Shown: in pieces, positions 1 through 8,645 of the stretch
How positions within the stretch are numbered: position 1 is the stretch's first letter
Layout of the letters: each line of letters opens with the position of its first letter
Assembly (NCBI GenBank): GCA_946499505.1
Contig: CAMMSL010000010.1
Span: forward strand, 25,817-89,816
Source: an uncultured Lachnoclostridium sp.
GTDB taxonomy: Bacteria; Bacillota; Clostridia; Lachnospirales; Lachnospiraceae
Direction of reading: 5' to 3'
DNA: 64,000 nucleotides
Position numbers and translations under genes: made by a program
Notes under the pieces: model-generated
Database searches by the model: none
What the model was told of the DNA's origin: nothing
Seen by the model: the letters and a program-made list of their open reading frames with translations, nothing else

Positions 1-219
1 ACCGCAAGCCCTGAGACAATCTACGAGCGTGTCAAAGACAGCAATGACAGACCTCTTCTCAAAGGCAACAACAATGTGGAGTTTATTGCGGATCTTATGG
101 AGAAGCGCAGAGAAAAATACGAGGCGGCAGCAGATGTTGTGATACAGACAGACAATAAGACAATCCTCCAGATCTGTGAGGAATTGATCACAAAGCTTAC
201 GGAGTTGGATAAAAAATAA
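1..219 (+). CDS. aroK: Shikimate kinase, C-terminal part (gene starts before the window)
   Basis: The open frame at the left edge reads PETIYERVK...RPLL...R..Y..AADVVI, the C-terminal pattern of shikimate kinase: the lid/shikimate-side segment with RPLL, followed by the REKYEAAAD helix. About 72 residues are present and the P-loop half lies outside the window. The enzyme phosphorylates shikimate with ATP in the cytosolic chorismate pathway. Its TAA stop overlaps the ATG of the next gene by one base, so the two are probably translationally coupled. Family assignment rests on the C-terminal motif only; I am fairly sure of it. Confidence 0.85.
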   Translation, partial: TASPETIYERVKDSNDRPLLKGNNNVEFIADLMEKRREKYEAAADVVIQTDNKTILQICEELITKLTELDKK

Positions 220-728
220 TGTTTGAGAGATTTTTCCCGGATGAATATGTGGAATCCACATATGTCATCCCGTTTGAAAAGCTATATAAACAAGGCTTCA
301 GAGGAGTGATTTTTGATATCGACAATACGCTGGTGCCCCATGGAGCACCGGCGGATGAACGTGCAAAAAAACTGTTTCAGAGACTTGAGGATATCGGGTT
401 TCATTCCTGTCTGATCTCCAATAATCAGGAACCGCGGGTAAAGATGTTCAATCAGGATATCGGAACGGAATATATCTATAATGCACATAAGCCCTCAACT
501 AAAAATTATATCAAGGCAATGGAGATCATGGGAACTGACCGCACGAACACGGTTTTTGTCGGGGATCAGCTTTTTACGGACGTATGGGGTGCTAAAAGAG
601 CCGGAATCCGCAATATTCTTGTGAAACCGATCCATCCGAAAGAGGAGATCCAGATCGTGCTCAAGAGATATCTTGAGAAGATCGTTCTTCATTTCTATAA
701 AAAAGCATTGAAAAAAAAGGAAAATTAG
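219..728 (+). CDS. yqeG: YqeG family HAD-IIIA phosphatase
   Basis: A 169-residue cytosolic HAD-superfamily protein. Motif I is DIDNTL at residues 33-38 (two catalytic aspartates), motif II is the SNN at 67-69, the conserved lysine is in HKPS near 91, and motif III is GDQLFTD at 115-121. Length and motif order match the YqeG family, which is usually annotated as a phosphatase of unknown natural substrate and often sits beside aroK/aroE and efp in Firmicutes, as here. The start codon overlaps the aroK stop (TAATG). The lysine-rich C-terminus is normal for the family. Confidence 0.9.
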   Translation: MFERFFPDEYVESTYVIPFEKLYKQGFRGVIFDIDNTLVPHGAPADERAKKLFQRLEDIGFHSCLISNNQEPRVKMFNQDIGTEYIYNAHKPSTKNYIKAMEIMGTDRTNTVFVGDQLFTDVWGAKRAGIRNILVKPIHPKEEIQIVLKRYLEKIVLHFYKKALKKKEN

Positions 729-784
729 TATAAAATTAATTAATGGAGTGCCGGTATGGCGCGCAAATCGAAGGAGGAAGATAA

Positions 785-1342
785 ATGGTCGCAGCAGGAG
801 ATTTTAAGAATGGCATTACCGTTGAGATTGACGGGAATATTTATCAGATTTTGGAATTCCAGCACGTAAAACCGGGAAAGGGAGCAGCGTTCGTTAGGAC
901 AAAGTTGAAAAATATCATCAGCGGCGGTGTAGTTGAGAAGACATTCCGTCCGACTGAGAAGTTTGAGAATGCTCACATCGACAGAAAAGATATGCAGTAT
1001 CTTTACAAAGATGGAGATCTGTACAATTTCATGGATGTTGAGACATATGATCAGATCGCACTTGACTCTGAGGTGGTTGGAGATGCTCTGAAATTTGTTA
1101 AGGAGAATGAGACAGTTAAGATCTGTTCTCATAAGGGAAATGTATTTTCTGTAGAGCCGCCGCTTTTTGTGGAGCTGGCGATCACAGAGACAGAACCTGG
1201 ATTTAAAGGTGATACAGCACAGGGCGCTACAAAGCCGGCTACCGTTGAGACGGGCGCAGTTGTCAATGTGCCGCTGTTCTGCGAGACAGGCGATGTGCTT
1301 AAGATCGATACCCGTACAGGAGAGTATCTGTCAAGAGTATAG
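785..1342 (+). CDS. efp: Elongation factor P
   Basis: A 185-residue protein with the three beta-barrel domains of EF-P. The loop [10 protein letters not shown] at 27-36 carries the lysine (K32) that is post-translationally modified in many bacteria; the C-terminal domain ends with the TGEYLSRV signature. EF-P enters the ribosomal E site and relieves stalling at polyproline stretches. The start is supported by a strong GGAGG just upstream (AAGGAGGAAGATAA then ATG). A rho-independent terminator follows the gene. The modification enzyme is not in this window. Confidence 0.97.
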   Translation: MVAAGDFKNGITVEIDGNIYQILEFQHVKPGKGAAFVRTKLKNIISGGVVEKTFRPTEKFENAHIDRKDMQYLYKDGDLYNFMDVETYDQIALDSEVVGDALKFVKENETVKICSHKGNVFSVEPPLFVELAITETEPGFKGDTAQGATKPATVETGAVVNVPLFCETGDVLKIDTRTGEYLSRV

Positions 1343-1377
1343 TCTGCAGGAATTGCAGAGTTGGTTTTAGAGAATCG

Positions 1378-1409
1378 GGATGTACTTATTTAAGGTACAT
1401 CCTTTTTTT
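1378..1409 (+). terminator. Rho-independent terminator after efp
   Basis: GGATGTAC (1378-1385) pairs perfectly with GTACATCC (1395-1402) around a 9-base loop and is followed by seven T. It ends the aroK-yqeG-efp transcription unit. Confidence 0.9.
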
Positions 1410-1468
1410 ACAATTTCCTTTGTGAAATAGGGAGAAATTTCCGTAGACTTTTTGTGAAATATGTCTCA

Positions 1469-1497
1469 TTGATTTTGTTCGGAGACTCGTCTATAAT
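1469..1497 (+). promoter_or_regulatory. Sigma-A type promoter of the DUF5688/pilin operon
   Basis: TTGATT (1469-1474) and TATAAT (1492-1497) with a 17-base spacer. It lies after the efp terminator and about 130 bases before the first gene, leaving a long 5' leader. Confidence 0.8.
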
Positions 1498-1539
1498 CAA
1501 GAACACATAATATTGTTCATATATTTTTTTCATCGAATT

Positions 1540-1576
1540 CATGAGGCAGATGCCTTCATGGGGTACATTTCGTACC
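1540..1576 (+). promoter_or_regulatory. Two small hairpins in the 5' leader of the DUF5688/pilin operon
   Basis: CATGAGGCA (1540-1548) can pair with TGCCTTCATG (1551-1560) with one bulged T, and GGTAC (1562-1566) pairs with GTACC (1572-1576) around ATTTC. Both lie between the promoter and the Shine-Dalgarno sequence. There is no T-run, so they do not look like a terminator. A post-transcriptional role is only a guess. Confidence 0.4.
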
Positions 1577-1625
1577 GGATTTCTCATTTTAATTTACAAT
1601 GCACCGCGTTATGGAAAGGAGAAAA

Positions 1626-2579
1626 ATGGATTACAGGACATTTACGTGCGCGGTAGAGAAACAGATGAATCAGAAGATGACAGGAGGTGTTAAGGCAGGG
1701 CTTTATACAACGACTAAAAATAATGGAAAAGAACGGACCGGTATACTGATCGAGACGCCGGGAGTCAATATTTCGCCTACAATCTATCTGGAAGAGTATT
1801 ATCAGAGTTACAGGAAGGGGGCTGCCCTCGAGAAGATCGTAGATGAGATTATGGAATTCTATGAGGAGATCAAACAGGAAAAGTCATGGGACTACGAAAA
1901 GATCCTGAACTATGAAGGGGTAAGGGACAGGATTGTTTTCAAACTGGTCAATACAGTGAAAAACAGGCAGTTCCTGAGTACAGTTCCTCACGTTCCGTTT
2001 TTGGATCTGTCCGCGGTATTCTATGTGCTGCTTGAAGCGACGTCTGAAGGTACGGCAGCGATGACCGTGAACAAAAACCATATGAAACAGTGGGATGTAG
2101 AGACGGATACTCTCTGGAAGGATGCAGCGCGAAACTCCAGACGGCTTCTTCCAGCAGAATTTTTCACTATGAATTATGCATTGAAGGAAATATTGAGAAA
2201 AAATGTGGGATGCCGTGAAAAAAGTACTGTGGAAAATCTGCTCATCGGAGATACCTGTTCGAGAGACGGGATGTATGTGCTTTCAAATAAGTTTAGAAAT
2301 TATGGCGCTGCATGCATTGCCTATCCTCATGTGCTTGAAATGATCGGAGGAATTCTGAGATCTGATTATTATGTGCTCCCAAGCAGTGTCCACGAAGTTG
2401 TGATCGTGCCATACTGTGACAATATCACTGCGGCGGAACTGGATGAGATGGTGAGGGACATTAATCTTACACAGGTGGCGGAAGAGGAAGTGCTGAGCGA
2501 TCATGCATATCTGTACGATGTAAAAGCCGGTTACCTGAAACGAGGAACAGAGTTTATGACAGGAGGAGTGGCCGGATGA
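1626..2579 (+). CDS. DUF5688 family protein
   Basis: A 317-residue protein recognised by its overall pattern as the DUF5688 family, common in Lachnospiraceae and without known function. Landmarks are the N-terminal IYLEEYY, the central VPHVPFLDLSAVFYV and the C-terminal YYVLPSSVHEVVIVP. No signal peptide or membrane segment is visible, so it is probably cytosolic. I chose the ATG at 1626 because AAGGAG lies 4 bases upstream; the in-frame ATG at 1599 has no ribosome-binding site. Its stop overlaps the start of the surface-protein gene, so the two are translated as a unit. Why this family is coupled to a pilin-like gene is unknown. Confidence 0.75.
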   Translation: MDYRTFTCAVEKQMNQKMTGGVKAGLYTTTKNNGKERTGILIETPGVNISPTIYLEEYYQSYRKGAALEKIVDEIMEFYEEIKQEKSWDYEKILNYEGVRDRIVFKLVNTVKNRQFLSTVPHVPFLDLSAVFYVLLEATSEGTAAMTVNKNHMKQWDVETDTLWKDAARNSRRLLPAEFFTMNYALKEILRKNVGCREKSTVENLLIGDTCSRDGMYVLSNKFRNYGAACIAYPHVLEMIGGILRSDYYVLPSSVHEVVIVPYCDNITAAELDEMVRDINLTQVAEEEVLSDHAYLYDVKAGYLKRGTEFMTGGVAG

Positions 2580-5500
2580 GAAGATGGATAAGGAAAGCGG
2601 CAGCTCTTCTGGGAACGGGCGCATTGCTCGCAGGATTGTGCATGACCGATGTTGCAGCGGCAGAAGAAAATAACTCTTATCATGTGACATTCCGGATCCA
2701 CGGAGAAGGGACAGTGAAGCTGGAAAATGCCGCTCAGGGGGAGAGTGTGCTGGAAGCAGGCGAAAAGACATTGGCTCTTACTCCGGGCACTTTTGTAAAA
2801 GTAACTGCCCGGGCAAGCGATAAAGCAACAGGTCAGGATGGGGAAACAGAAGATAATTCTATGATTTCTATTACAGTATCCACTTCTGATGGGATTGAGC
2901 TGGAGCCGGCGACTATGGAGAAAGCCAATATTTTTACCAGAGAAATCACGGTAACTGAGATTGATAAGGTGGTTGATATTACATTTGGAAGCAATATGAC
3001 GGGCATGGCAAGGGCCGCGAGGCTTTCGGCAGGAGCAAATGAGAAATCCCCGGAGACTGGAGATAAATTTACCGGTACCTGTACAGTGAAATCAGTCATT
3101 GGCGGCAACGGGCATACGGTTTACGGTGTGACTCTTACAGATTTTACGGGAATCTTGTCAGGGGAAGGAAATGCAGAAGTAAACTGCGCGCAGCATTCTG
3201 CAGCAGCCCCCGTGGCCGGAATGAAATATAACTATACATTTACGGTTACATCAGTGGATAAAACGTCTGGAAAAGTGACGGGCAGCCTGTATGTCGTTTC
3301 CCAGACTCAACCGGCAACGGGTGCTGTTGACAGTGAAGGGTATCTCATCGGTTATCAGGCTCTTGCCGGAATCTTTTCAATCCACCGCGAATATAGTGGA
3401 AAACTTCAGTTAAAGAAGGTGTCCGCAAATGCTTCGATGACAATGGATAACGGATGCTATAGTTTGAAAGATGCGAAATATGGTGTATATTCTGATACAG
3501 GATGTACGAAACAGGAGGCGGTCCTGACAGTAAAGGAAGACGGAAGCACAGATACCGTAGAACTTCCGGCTGGCAGGTATTATGTAAAGGAAATGTCTGC
3601 GCCGAAAGGGTACGCTTTGAATGATGAAGTATATACTGTGGATGTGACTTCTGCAAATACAGCTGCTGTGAATGCGGAAGATTATCCGCAGAGCGATGCA
3701 GTGAGCCTGATGCTTGAAAAGGCGGATGCAGAGACGGCCGGCAACATGCCTCAGGGTCGTGCCTCATTTGCGGGCGCGGAATTTACTGTCAAATACTATG
3801 CAGGATATTATGAAGGAGACCCTGCAGCAGGGGGAGTGAAAGCTTCGCGGACCTGGGTGTTGAAGACGGATGCGGAAGGAAAGATTGCTCTGGCAGACGG
3901 GCAGAAAGTATCCGGCGATGCGTTTTATAAGAATTCAAAGGGGGAAAATGTCCTTCCGCTCGGTACAGTTACGATACAGGAGACAAAGGCACCGGAAGGA
4001 TATCTTATCAACGACCAGATGTTTATAAGGCAGATTACATCGTCGGGAACAGGTGAAGAGGTCAATACTTATAATGCTCCCAAGGTACCGGAGAAGGTGA
4101 TAAGAGGAGATTTACAACTTGTTAAGTTTTCGCGTGAACCGGAGGAAGATAAGGATCATAAAACTCCACTTGAGGGGATTTGTTTTGAAATTACTTCCAG
4201 GACAACCGGGCAGACAGTAGAAATCGTAACGGATGAAAACGGTTATGCATCTACAGAACAGCTGGGAGATGAGCGTGGGGGACTGGTGTATGATACCTAT
4301 ATTGTGCACGAAAAAAATACACCGGCCGGATTCGAGCCGGTAGACGATTTTGAGATCACTATATCCGGTGAAGAAGAAACGTTATATTATATTCTCGAGG
4401 ATAAGACGGTTGTTTCGCCTGTGCAGCTTGTAAAGACTGATAGTACAACGGGCAGGACAATCCCTGTATCAGGGTGTGAATTTTTGCTGCTCGATGCGGA
4501 CAAAGAAACGATCACTATGACAACGTATTATCCGGAGAAAAAGGTATATGAAACATTTGAGACAAACGAAAATGGAACATTTCTCTTGCCGGAAAAGCTG
4601 CCGGCAGGTGAATATTATTTTCGGGAATTACGTGCGCCGGAGGGTTATCTTCTTTGTAAAGAAGATATAAAGTTTACGATAACAGAAAGTTATGAATGGG
4701 ACTCCCCGCTTGTGATCACTTTCCCGGATGCGCCGGCTATGGGAAAGATTGAATTGACAAAGACGGATGCTGATACGGATGAGGCGCTTGAGGGAGCTGA
4801 ATTTGAGATTACGGCAGCAGAGGATATCGTTACACCGGATGGGACAGTCCGCGCTCAAGAAGGAGAGCTTGTGGATACAATTGTTACGGGAGAAGATGGT
4901 AAAGCATACTCGGAAGAACTCTTCCTTGGAAAATATACCGTAAAAGAAATAAAACAGCCGGCAGGATATGTGCTTTCAGAAGAGGAGTGGAGTGTGGAAC
5001 TCAGTTACAAAGATCAGGAGACAGAGATTGTTACCGAATGTGTCGGAGCGGAAAATACACCGTCAAAATTTGTCCTTGTAAAGACAAAGGCGGGAACGGA
5101 ACAGCATTTATCAGGAGTGAAGTTTGCATTTTGGAGAAAAGAGGAGCCATTACCCGAAGACGAACCAGAATCATCGGCAGAGGAAGTGCCGGCAGAGGAA
5201 GTGCTGACAGAGGAAGCGCCGGCGGAAGAAATAACGGCAGAAGAGCCGGAGAAAGAGTTGTTGATGACCGGAGAGGACGGCACATTGACAGTGGAAAGGC
5301 TTGTGCCGGGCACCTACTGTATCCAGGAAGTTGAGACAACCCCTGGATATCTTCTGGATGAGACTGTATATGAATTTGCAGTATCTGCGGACGGAAAGAT
5401 TGACGGGGAAGAGATCGGATTTTTGACGGTGGAAAATGCTGCCACAGAAATTGTTCGGACAAAAGCGGTCGATGCGGATACCGGAGGACAGGAGCTGCTG

Positions 5501-6019
5501 CCGCAGGAGTGCAGAGTGATCGATACAGTGAGCATGGTAAATCTGCAGATTGGAACGGAATATATGCTTCGGGGCGTGTTGATGGATCAGCAGACCGGAG
5601 AACCAATACGGGAAAATGATTCTGCTGACGGCGCCATCCTGACAGTGGAGAAAAAGTTTAAGGCAGAAGATATAGAGATGGATGTTGAGATGGAGTTTGT
5701 CTTTGATGCGGCAGCATTTGCAGGCCGGACCATTGTTGTGTTTGAATATCTGTATCAGGAGAATGTGGAGATCAGCCGTCATGCAGATCTGGAAGATCTG
5801 ATGCAGCAACTTTATGTAAAGGAGATCGAACAGCAATCCGGTGAAAAGAAAGGTGATGACACAGTAACTGATATACCGAAGACTGGAGACACAGCCGCCC
5901 CGGCTCCGATAGCTGCAATTGCCGCAGGAGCCGGCGGAGCTATCGTGATTCTGACCGTATGTATACGAAAAAGGTATAACAAGGGTGATGGACACCGGAT
6001 AAAAAAAGTGGTAGAGTAG
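2576..6019 (+). CDS. Large sortase-anchored SpaA/VaFE-type surface protein (pilin-like)
   Basis: A 1147-residue cell-wall protein. A signal peptide covers about residues 1-29 (basic start, then a leucine/alanine core ending in AAA). By eye there are six SpaA-type isopeptide domains, each starting with a strand like LQLKK, LMLEK, LQLVK, VQLVK, IELTK or FVLVK, and several ending in YYVKE/APKGY or YYFRE/APEGY. Then comes one VaFE (TQ ester-type) domain beginning VRTKAVDADTG. The sortase motif IPKTG lies near residue 1100, followed by a hydrophobic helix and a basic tail. A Glu/Pro/Ala-rich insert (EEVPAEE-like) breaks the last SpaA domain. The start overlaps the DUF5688 stop, with AGGAGG-like pairing upstream. 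Likely an adhesin or pilus-type stalk; no sortase gene is in the window. Confidence 0.9.
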   Translation: MRRWIRKAAALLGTGALLAGLCMTDVAAAEENNSYHVTFRIHGEGTVKLENAAQGESVLEAGEKTLALTPGTFVKVTARASDKATGQDGETEDNSMISITVSTSDGIELEPATMEKANIFTREITVTEIDKVVDITFGSNMTGMARAARLSAGANEKSPETGDKFTGTCTVKSVIGGNGHTVYGVTLTDFTGILSGEGNAEVNCAQHSAAAPVAGMKYNYTFTVTSVDKTSGKVTGSLYVVSQTQPATGAVDSEGYLIGYQALAGIFSIHREYSGKLQLKKVSANASMTMDNGCYSLKDAKYGVYSDTGCTKQEAVLTVKEDGSTDTVELPAGRYYVKEMSAPKGYALNDEVYTVDVTSANTAAVNAEDYPQSDAVSLMLEKADAETAGNMPQGRASFAGAEFTVKYYAGYYEGDPAAGGVKASRTWVLKTDAEGKIALADGQKVSGDAFYKNSKGENVLPLGTVTIQETKAPEGYLINDQMFIRQITSSGTGEEVNTYNAPKVPEKVIRGDLQLVKFSREPEEDKDHKTPLEGICFEITSRTTGQTVEIVTDENGYASTEQLGDERGGLVYDTYIVHEKNTPAGFEPVDDFEITISGEEETLYYILEDKTVVSPVQLVKTDSTTGRTIPVSGCEFLLLDADKETITMTTYYPEKKVYETFETNENGTFLLPEKLPAGEYYFRELRAPEGYLLCKEDIKFTITESYEWDSPLVITFPDAPAMGKIELTKTDADTDEALEGAEFEITAAEDIVTPDGTVRAQEGELVDTIVTGEDGKAYSEELFLGKYTVKEIKQPAGYVLSEEEWSVELSYKDQETEIVTECVGAENTPSKFVLVKTKAGTEQHLSGVKFAFWRKEEPLPEDEPESSAEEVPAEEVLTEEAPAEEITAEEPEKELLMTGEDGTLTVERLVPGTYCIQEVETTPGYLLDETVYEFAVSADGKIDGEEIGFLTVENAATEIVRTKAVDADTGGQELLPQECRVIDTVSMVNLQIGTEYMLRGVLMDQQTGEPIRENDSADGAILTVEKKFKAEDIEMDVEMEFVFDAAAFAGRTIVVFEYLYQENVEISRHADLEDLMQQLYVKEIEQQSGEKKGDDTVTDIPKTGDTAAPAPIAAIAAGAGGAIVILTVCIRKRYNKGDGHRIKKVVE

Positions 6020-6055
6020 AGTCACGAAACGGCCCGGAAGCAGCGGAAAGGACGG

Positions 6056-6421
6056 ATGAAAATGACAAATAACGAATTGCTGCTGGCGATGAGCAGCATG
6101 CTGGATGAAAAACTGAAATCAGAGATGCAGCTAATGTGTGAAGAGATGCAGTCAATGGGACAGGAGCTTAGGACAGAGATGCGGTCAATGAAAGAAGAAC
6201 TTCAGTCGGAGATACAATCTGTTCGAGATGAAACTAGGCGAAACAGTCTGATCCTTGAAAATGACGTACTGCCCCGCTTGCAGAATATCGAGAGCTGCTA
6301 CACGGATACCTACAGCCGTTATAGAAGATACGGAGATAAGATGGATGCGGTATTTGCAGATGTTGAACTGCTGAAAAAAGTTGTGCAGGAGCATTCGGAA
6401 AAGCTGCAGAACATTTCCTAG
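6056..6421 (+). CDS. Small coiled-coil protein of unknown function
   Basis: A 121-residue soluble protein, almost all helix. Residues about 10-60 form a charged coiled coil with repeating EMQ/EMRSM/ELQSE units, followed by a break at PRLQNIESCY and a second short helix. There is no signal peptide. GGAAAGGACGG lies just before the ATG. It follows the pilin-like gene by 36 bases and may share its transcript. I do not recognise a named family; similar short coiled-coil proteins are frequent in Lachnospiraceae. Confidence 0.7.
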   Translation: MKMTNNELLLAMSSMLDEKLKSEMQLMCEEMQSMGQELRTEMRSMKEELQSEIQSVRDETRRNSLILENDVLPRLQNIESCYTDTYSRYRRYGDKMDAVFADVELLKKVVQEHSEKLQNIS

Positions 6422-6488
6422 CGAGCTCTGATAAAAAGAAATAGGGCAGCCTGCCATCTCTGATAGCCGAACTGCTGCGATAAAGTAC

Positions 6489-6517
6489 TTTACATTTTGG
6501 GTAAATTATGCTAGGAT
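6489..6517 (+). promoter_or_regulatory. Promoter of tRNA-Arg
   Basis: TTTACA (6489-6494) and TAGGAT (6512-6517) are 17 bases apart, about 50 bases before the tRNA. A hairpin AGGGGA (6532-6537) with TCCCCT (6548-6553) lies between the promoter and the tRNA. Confidence 0.6.
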
Positions 6518-6567
6518 AAATAAGGTTGTGAAGGGGAGCGTTGAAGTTCCCCTTTCATAACTGGAAT

Positions 6568-6639
6568 GCGTCTGTAGCTCAGTGGATAGAGCAATGCCCT
6601 CCGGAGGCATGTGCGGCGGTTCGACTCCGCTCAGACGCT
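6568..6639 (+). tRNA. tRNA-Arg (anticodon CCG)
   Basis: A full cloverleaf can be drawn. The acceptor stem is GCGTCTG (6568-6574) with CAGACGC (6632-6638). The D arm contains AGCTCAGTGGATAGAGC. The anticodon stem is ATGCC/GGCAT with loop CTCCGGA, giving anticodon CCG at 6601-6603. The T arm contains GGTTCGACTCC. CCA is not encoded. It reads the rare arginine codon CGG. Confidence 0.95.
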
Positions 6640-6659
6640 GTATTATTTATAAAAGAGAA

Positions 6660-6701
6660 GATGCTTCATGAGCTTTGATCAGACTCGTGAAGCATCTTTC
6701 T
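6660..6701 (+). terminator. Strong terminator after tRNA-Arg
   Basis: GATGCTTCATGAG (6660-6672) pairs with CTCGTGAAGCATC (6684-6696) with one G-T pair and is followed by TTTCTTTTT. It separates the + strand tRNA from the convergent minus-strand ABC genes and may serve as the shared end. Confidence 0.9.
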
Positions 6702-6703
6702 TT

Positions 6704-7504
6704 TTATAAGAGATTGATCTTCCTTTTCATAATATAATGTGTCGCAATGTACTGCGCGATTGTTATGATCAGCATCAAGACTGTACTGATCGCTATGAGC
6801 TTTAAGAAGTAATCTGTCAAGGCGCTTCCTTGAAGAGTGTAAGTCTCATATCCGGGGAAGCATCTGAACACAACCATGAGTATCACACTGAGAATCTGTA
6901 TGACAGTCGAGGTGATAAAGTATGCTGCGATGGCGCCCAGTACCCGATGGCTTGGGAACAGCTGTCCGATGACAACGGAAAAGTAGATCATGATCACGGA
7001 GCTGATCGCGCTGACCAGACAGGTGATGAACAGGATGAGTGCGAATGTACCGATCGAGAAACCGAGTTCGTTTGTCAGGTCATTGGCAATCATGCTGTAG
7101 GCTGTTGTCACGTTGTCCCCTGTTACAAGAAGCAGGATACCGGCGGCAAGGATGATGATATCGGATGCCATCAGGATATATCCTGAGATGATCTTGGCCC
7201 ACAGATGCTGCGGCCCCGAGACGGGAAGTGTCCATGAAAGATATCCTTCCTTGCTGAACAGACTGCGGTAAAACCGGAAAGCAACCTGCATCCATGTAAA
7301 GATCATCAGTGCAGAGAGCAAAAGCGTCATCAGAGAGAAAAAGAGAACAAGGGAGAGCACAAGGGGTTCAGTCACGTTCTCGAAGTTCAGTCTGTCCATA
7401 TAGAAAAAACGTGCGATAAAGCATATAAGGAGATAAATTGCGTGCAGCAGGATAAATATTTTAGCGAATGATTTTAAATCGTATTTGATCAATTTTCCTA
7501 GCAT
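6704..7504 (-). CDS. ABC transporter permease subunit
   Basis: A 266-residue integral membrane protein with about six hydrophobic helices and almost no other landmark. It is the third gene of a GntR-ATPase-permease operon and overlaps the ATPase gene by 7 bases. In this layout (YtrA-type regulator, BcrA-like ATPase, ABC-2 type permease) such transporters usually respond to cell-envelope stress or antimicrobial peptides; the substrate here is unknown. It starts MLGKLIKYDLKSF, typical of the ABC-2 permease group. Confidence 0.85.
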   Translation of the reverse strand: MLGKLIKYDLKSFAKIFILLHAIYLLICFIARFFYMDRLNFENVTEPLVLSLVLFFSLMTLLLSALMIFTWMQVAFRFYRSLFSKEGYLSWTLPVSGPQHLWAKIISGYILMASDIIILAAGILLLVTGDNVTTAYSMIANDLTNELGFSIGTFALILFITCLVSAISSVIMIYFSVVIGQLFPSHRVLGAIAAYFITSTVIQILSVILMVVFRCFPGYETYTLQGSALTDYFLKLIAISTVLMLIITIAQYIATHYIMKRKINLL

Positions 7505-8196
7505 TTGAACACCTCCCTGAATAAAGTATCCACAGACTTCCCGTATTTGGTGCGTATTTCATCTACAGTCTCGTTGAACACCAACTGTCCGTTCTGAAGG
7601 AAGATTACCCGGTCCAGCACATTTTCAATATCGGAAATCAGATGGGTCGAGAGCAGGACAGTAGCATTTTCGTTGTAATTAGTGAGTATAGTCTGCAAAA
7701 TATAATCTCTTGCCGCCGGGTCAACTCCGCCGATCGGCTCATCGAGTATGTATAAGTCAGCGTCGCGGCTCATGACAAGCACGAGCTGTACTTTCTCTTT
7801 CGTGCCTTTTGAAAGGGCGTTGATCCGTGTGTTCTGGTCGATCTCAAGTGTGTCGAGCATTTTTATTGCGCGCTCTGTACTGAAGTTTTTGTAAAAGTCC
7901 GAATAATAGGAAAGAATCTCCTTCACTTTCATATGCTCGCTGAAAAAACTGCGGTCCGGAAGATAGGATACGATTTTCTTTGTTGCTGTTCCGGGTGCAA
8001 GACCGTTGATCATAATATGTCCGTCTGTGGGGACAAGAAGCCCGTTTGCAAGCTTGATCAGTGTGGTCTTTCCGCTTCCGTTCGGTCCCAGAAGCCCTAC
8101 GATCTGTCCTCGATCGAGTGAAACATTCAGATTGGAAAGGGCGAAAAAGCTGCCGTATTTTTTCGTCAGTCTCTGACATTCAAGAATCGGTCTCAT
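7498..8196 (-). CDS. ABC transporter ATP-binding protein (BcrA/YtrB-like)
   Basis: A 232-residue ATPase. Walker A is GPNGSGKT at 37-44, the signature is LSKGTKEK (LSKG in place of LSGG, as is usual for this group), and Walker B is DLYILDEP followed by the D-loop GGVDPAAR. The H-loop is STHL. It energises the permease encoded downstream. Its ATG overlaps the stop of the GntR gene by 4 bases, so the three genes are tightly coupled. The substrate cannot be read from sequence. Confidence 0.92.
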   Translation of the reverse strand: MRPILECQRLTKKYGSFFALSNLNVSLDRGQIVGLLGPNGSGKTTLIKLANGLLVPTDGHIMINGLAPGTATKKIVSYLPDRSFFSEHMKVKEILSYYSDFYKNFSTERAIKMLDTLEIDQNTRINALSKGTKEKVQLVLVMSRDADLYILDEPIGGVDPAARDYILQTILTNYNENATVLLSTHLISDIENVLDRVIFLQNGQLVFNETVDEIRTKYGKSVDTLFREVFKC

Positions 8197-8567
8197 TGTA
8201 AACCTCCCTTTTTGATTGTGTCCGTTATCATTTCGAGGGTGTCTTCGTCGGAAAAGCCGAGCTTGCGCATCTGTTTGAAAAAATCCCGGATGTGCTCCTG
8301 CGCAAGATCTGTCCGCATCTCTTTGAGCATGGCGGTATCGTCTGTTATAAAGCGGCCGCTTGTGCGCTGGGAGTGTACGAGCCCGCAGCGTTCCAGCTCG
8401 GACAGGGCTTTCTGCATTGTATTTGGATTGACGGCAGCCTCTACGGCAAGATCGCGTACAGAGGGCAGTTTGTCTCCGGGTTGATAGACACCTGAAATGA
8501 TGTCGTGTTGAATCCGCTCCATCAATTGCAGATAGATGGGACGGTCATTATCCAGATTCCATGGCAT
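8193..8567 (-). CDS. GntR family transcriptional regulator, YtrA subfamily
   Basis: A 124-residue regulator. An N-terminal winged helix-turn-helix (PIYLQLMERI...GDKLPSVRDLA...NPNTMQKAL) is followed by a short helical dimerisation tail of about 50 residues, which defines the YtrA subfamily; it has no large effector domain. It is first in the operon with the ABC ATPase and permease and very likely represses them. A perfect inverted repeat overlapping the -10 box (8646-8669) is the likely operator. GAGGTGATC precedes the ATG. Confidence 0.92.
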   Translation of the reverse strand: MPWNLDNDRPIYLQLMERIQHDIISGVYQPGDKLPSVRDLAVEAAVNPNTMQKALSELERCGLVHSQRTSGRFITDDTAMLKEMRTDLAQEHIRDFFKQMRKLGFSDEDTLEMITDTIKKGGLQ

Positions 8568-8590
8568 TTGATCACCTCGTATTCTTTTTT

Positions 8591-8645
8591 CAGGGAACTG
8601 CCTTTGGCAGTTCCCTGCAGAACGAGGGATATCCCTCGTTCTGCA
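8591..8645. repeat. Two back-to-back perfect palindromes in the leader of the GntR-ABC operon
   Basis: CAGGGAACTGCC (8591-8602) and GGCAGTTCCCTG (8606-8617) make a 12-bp stem with a TTT loop. It abuts a 30-bp perfect palindrome at 8616-8645 (half site TGCAGAACGAGGGAT, no loop). Both lie between the promoter and the start codon on the minus strand. Neither is followed by a T-run in the direction of transcription, so they are not ordinary terminators. Confidence 0.85.

Noticed and set aside
5171-6025. A 284-codon minus-strand frame across the end of the pilin-like gene
   Set aside because: It is the shadow of repetitive coding sequence in the opposite frame; the composition (FCRRHFLCR repeats) reflects the Glu-rich repeat read backwards.
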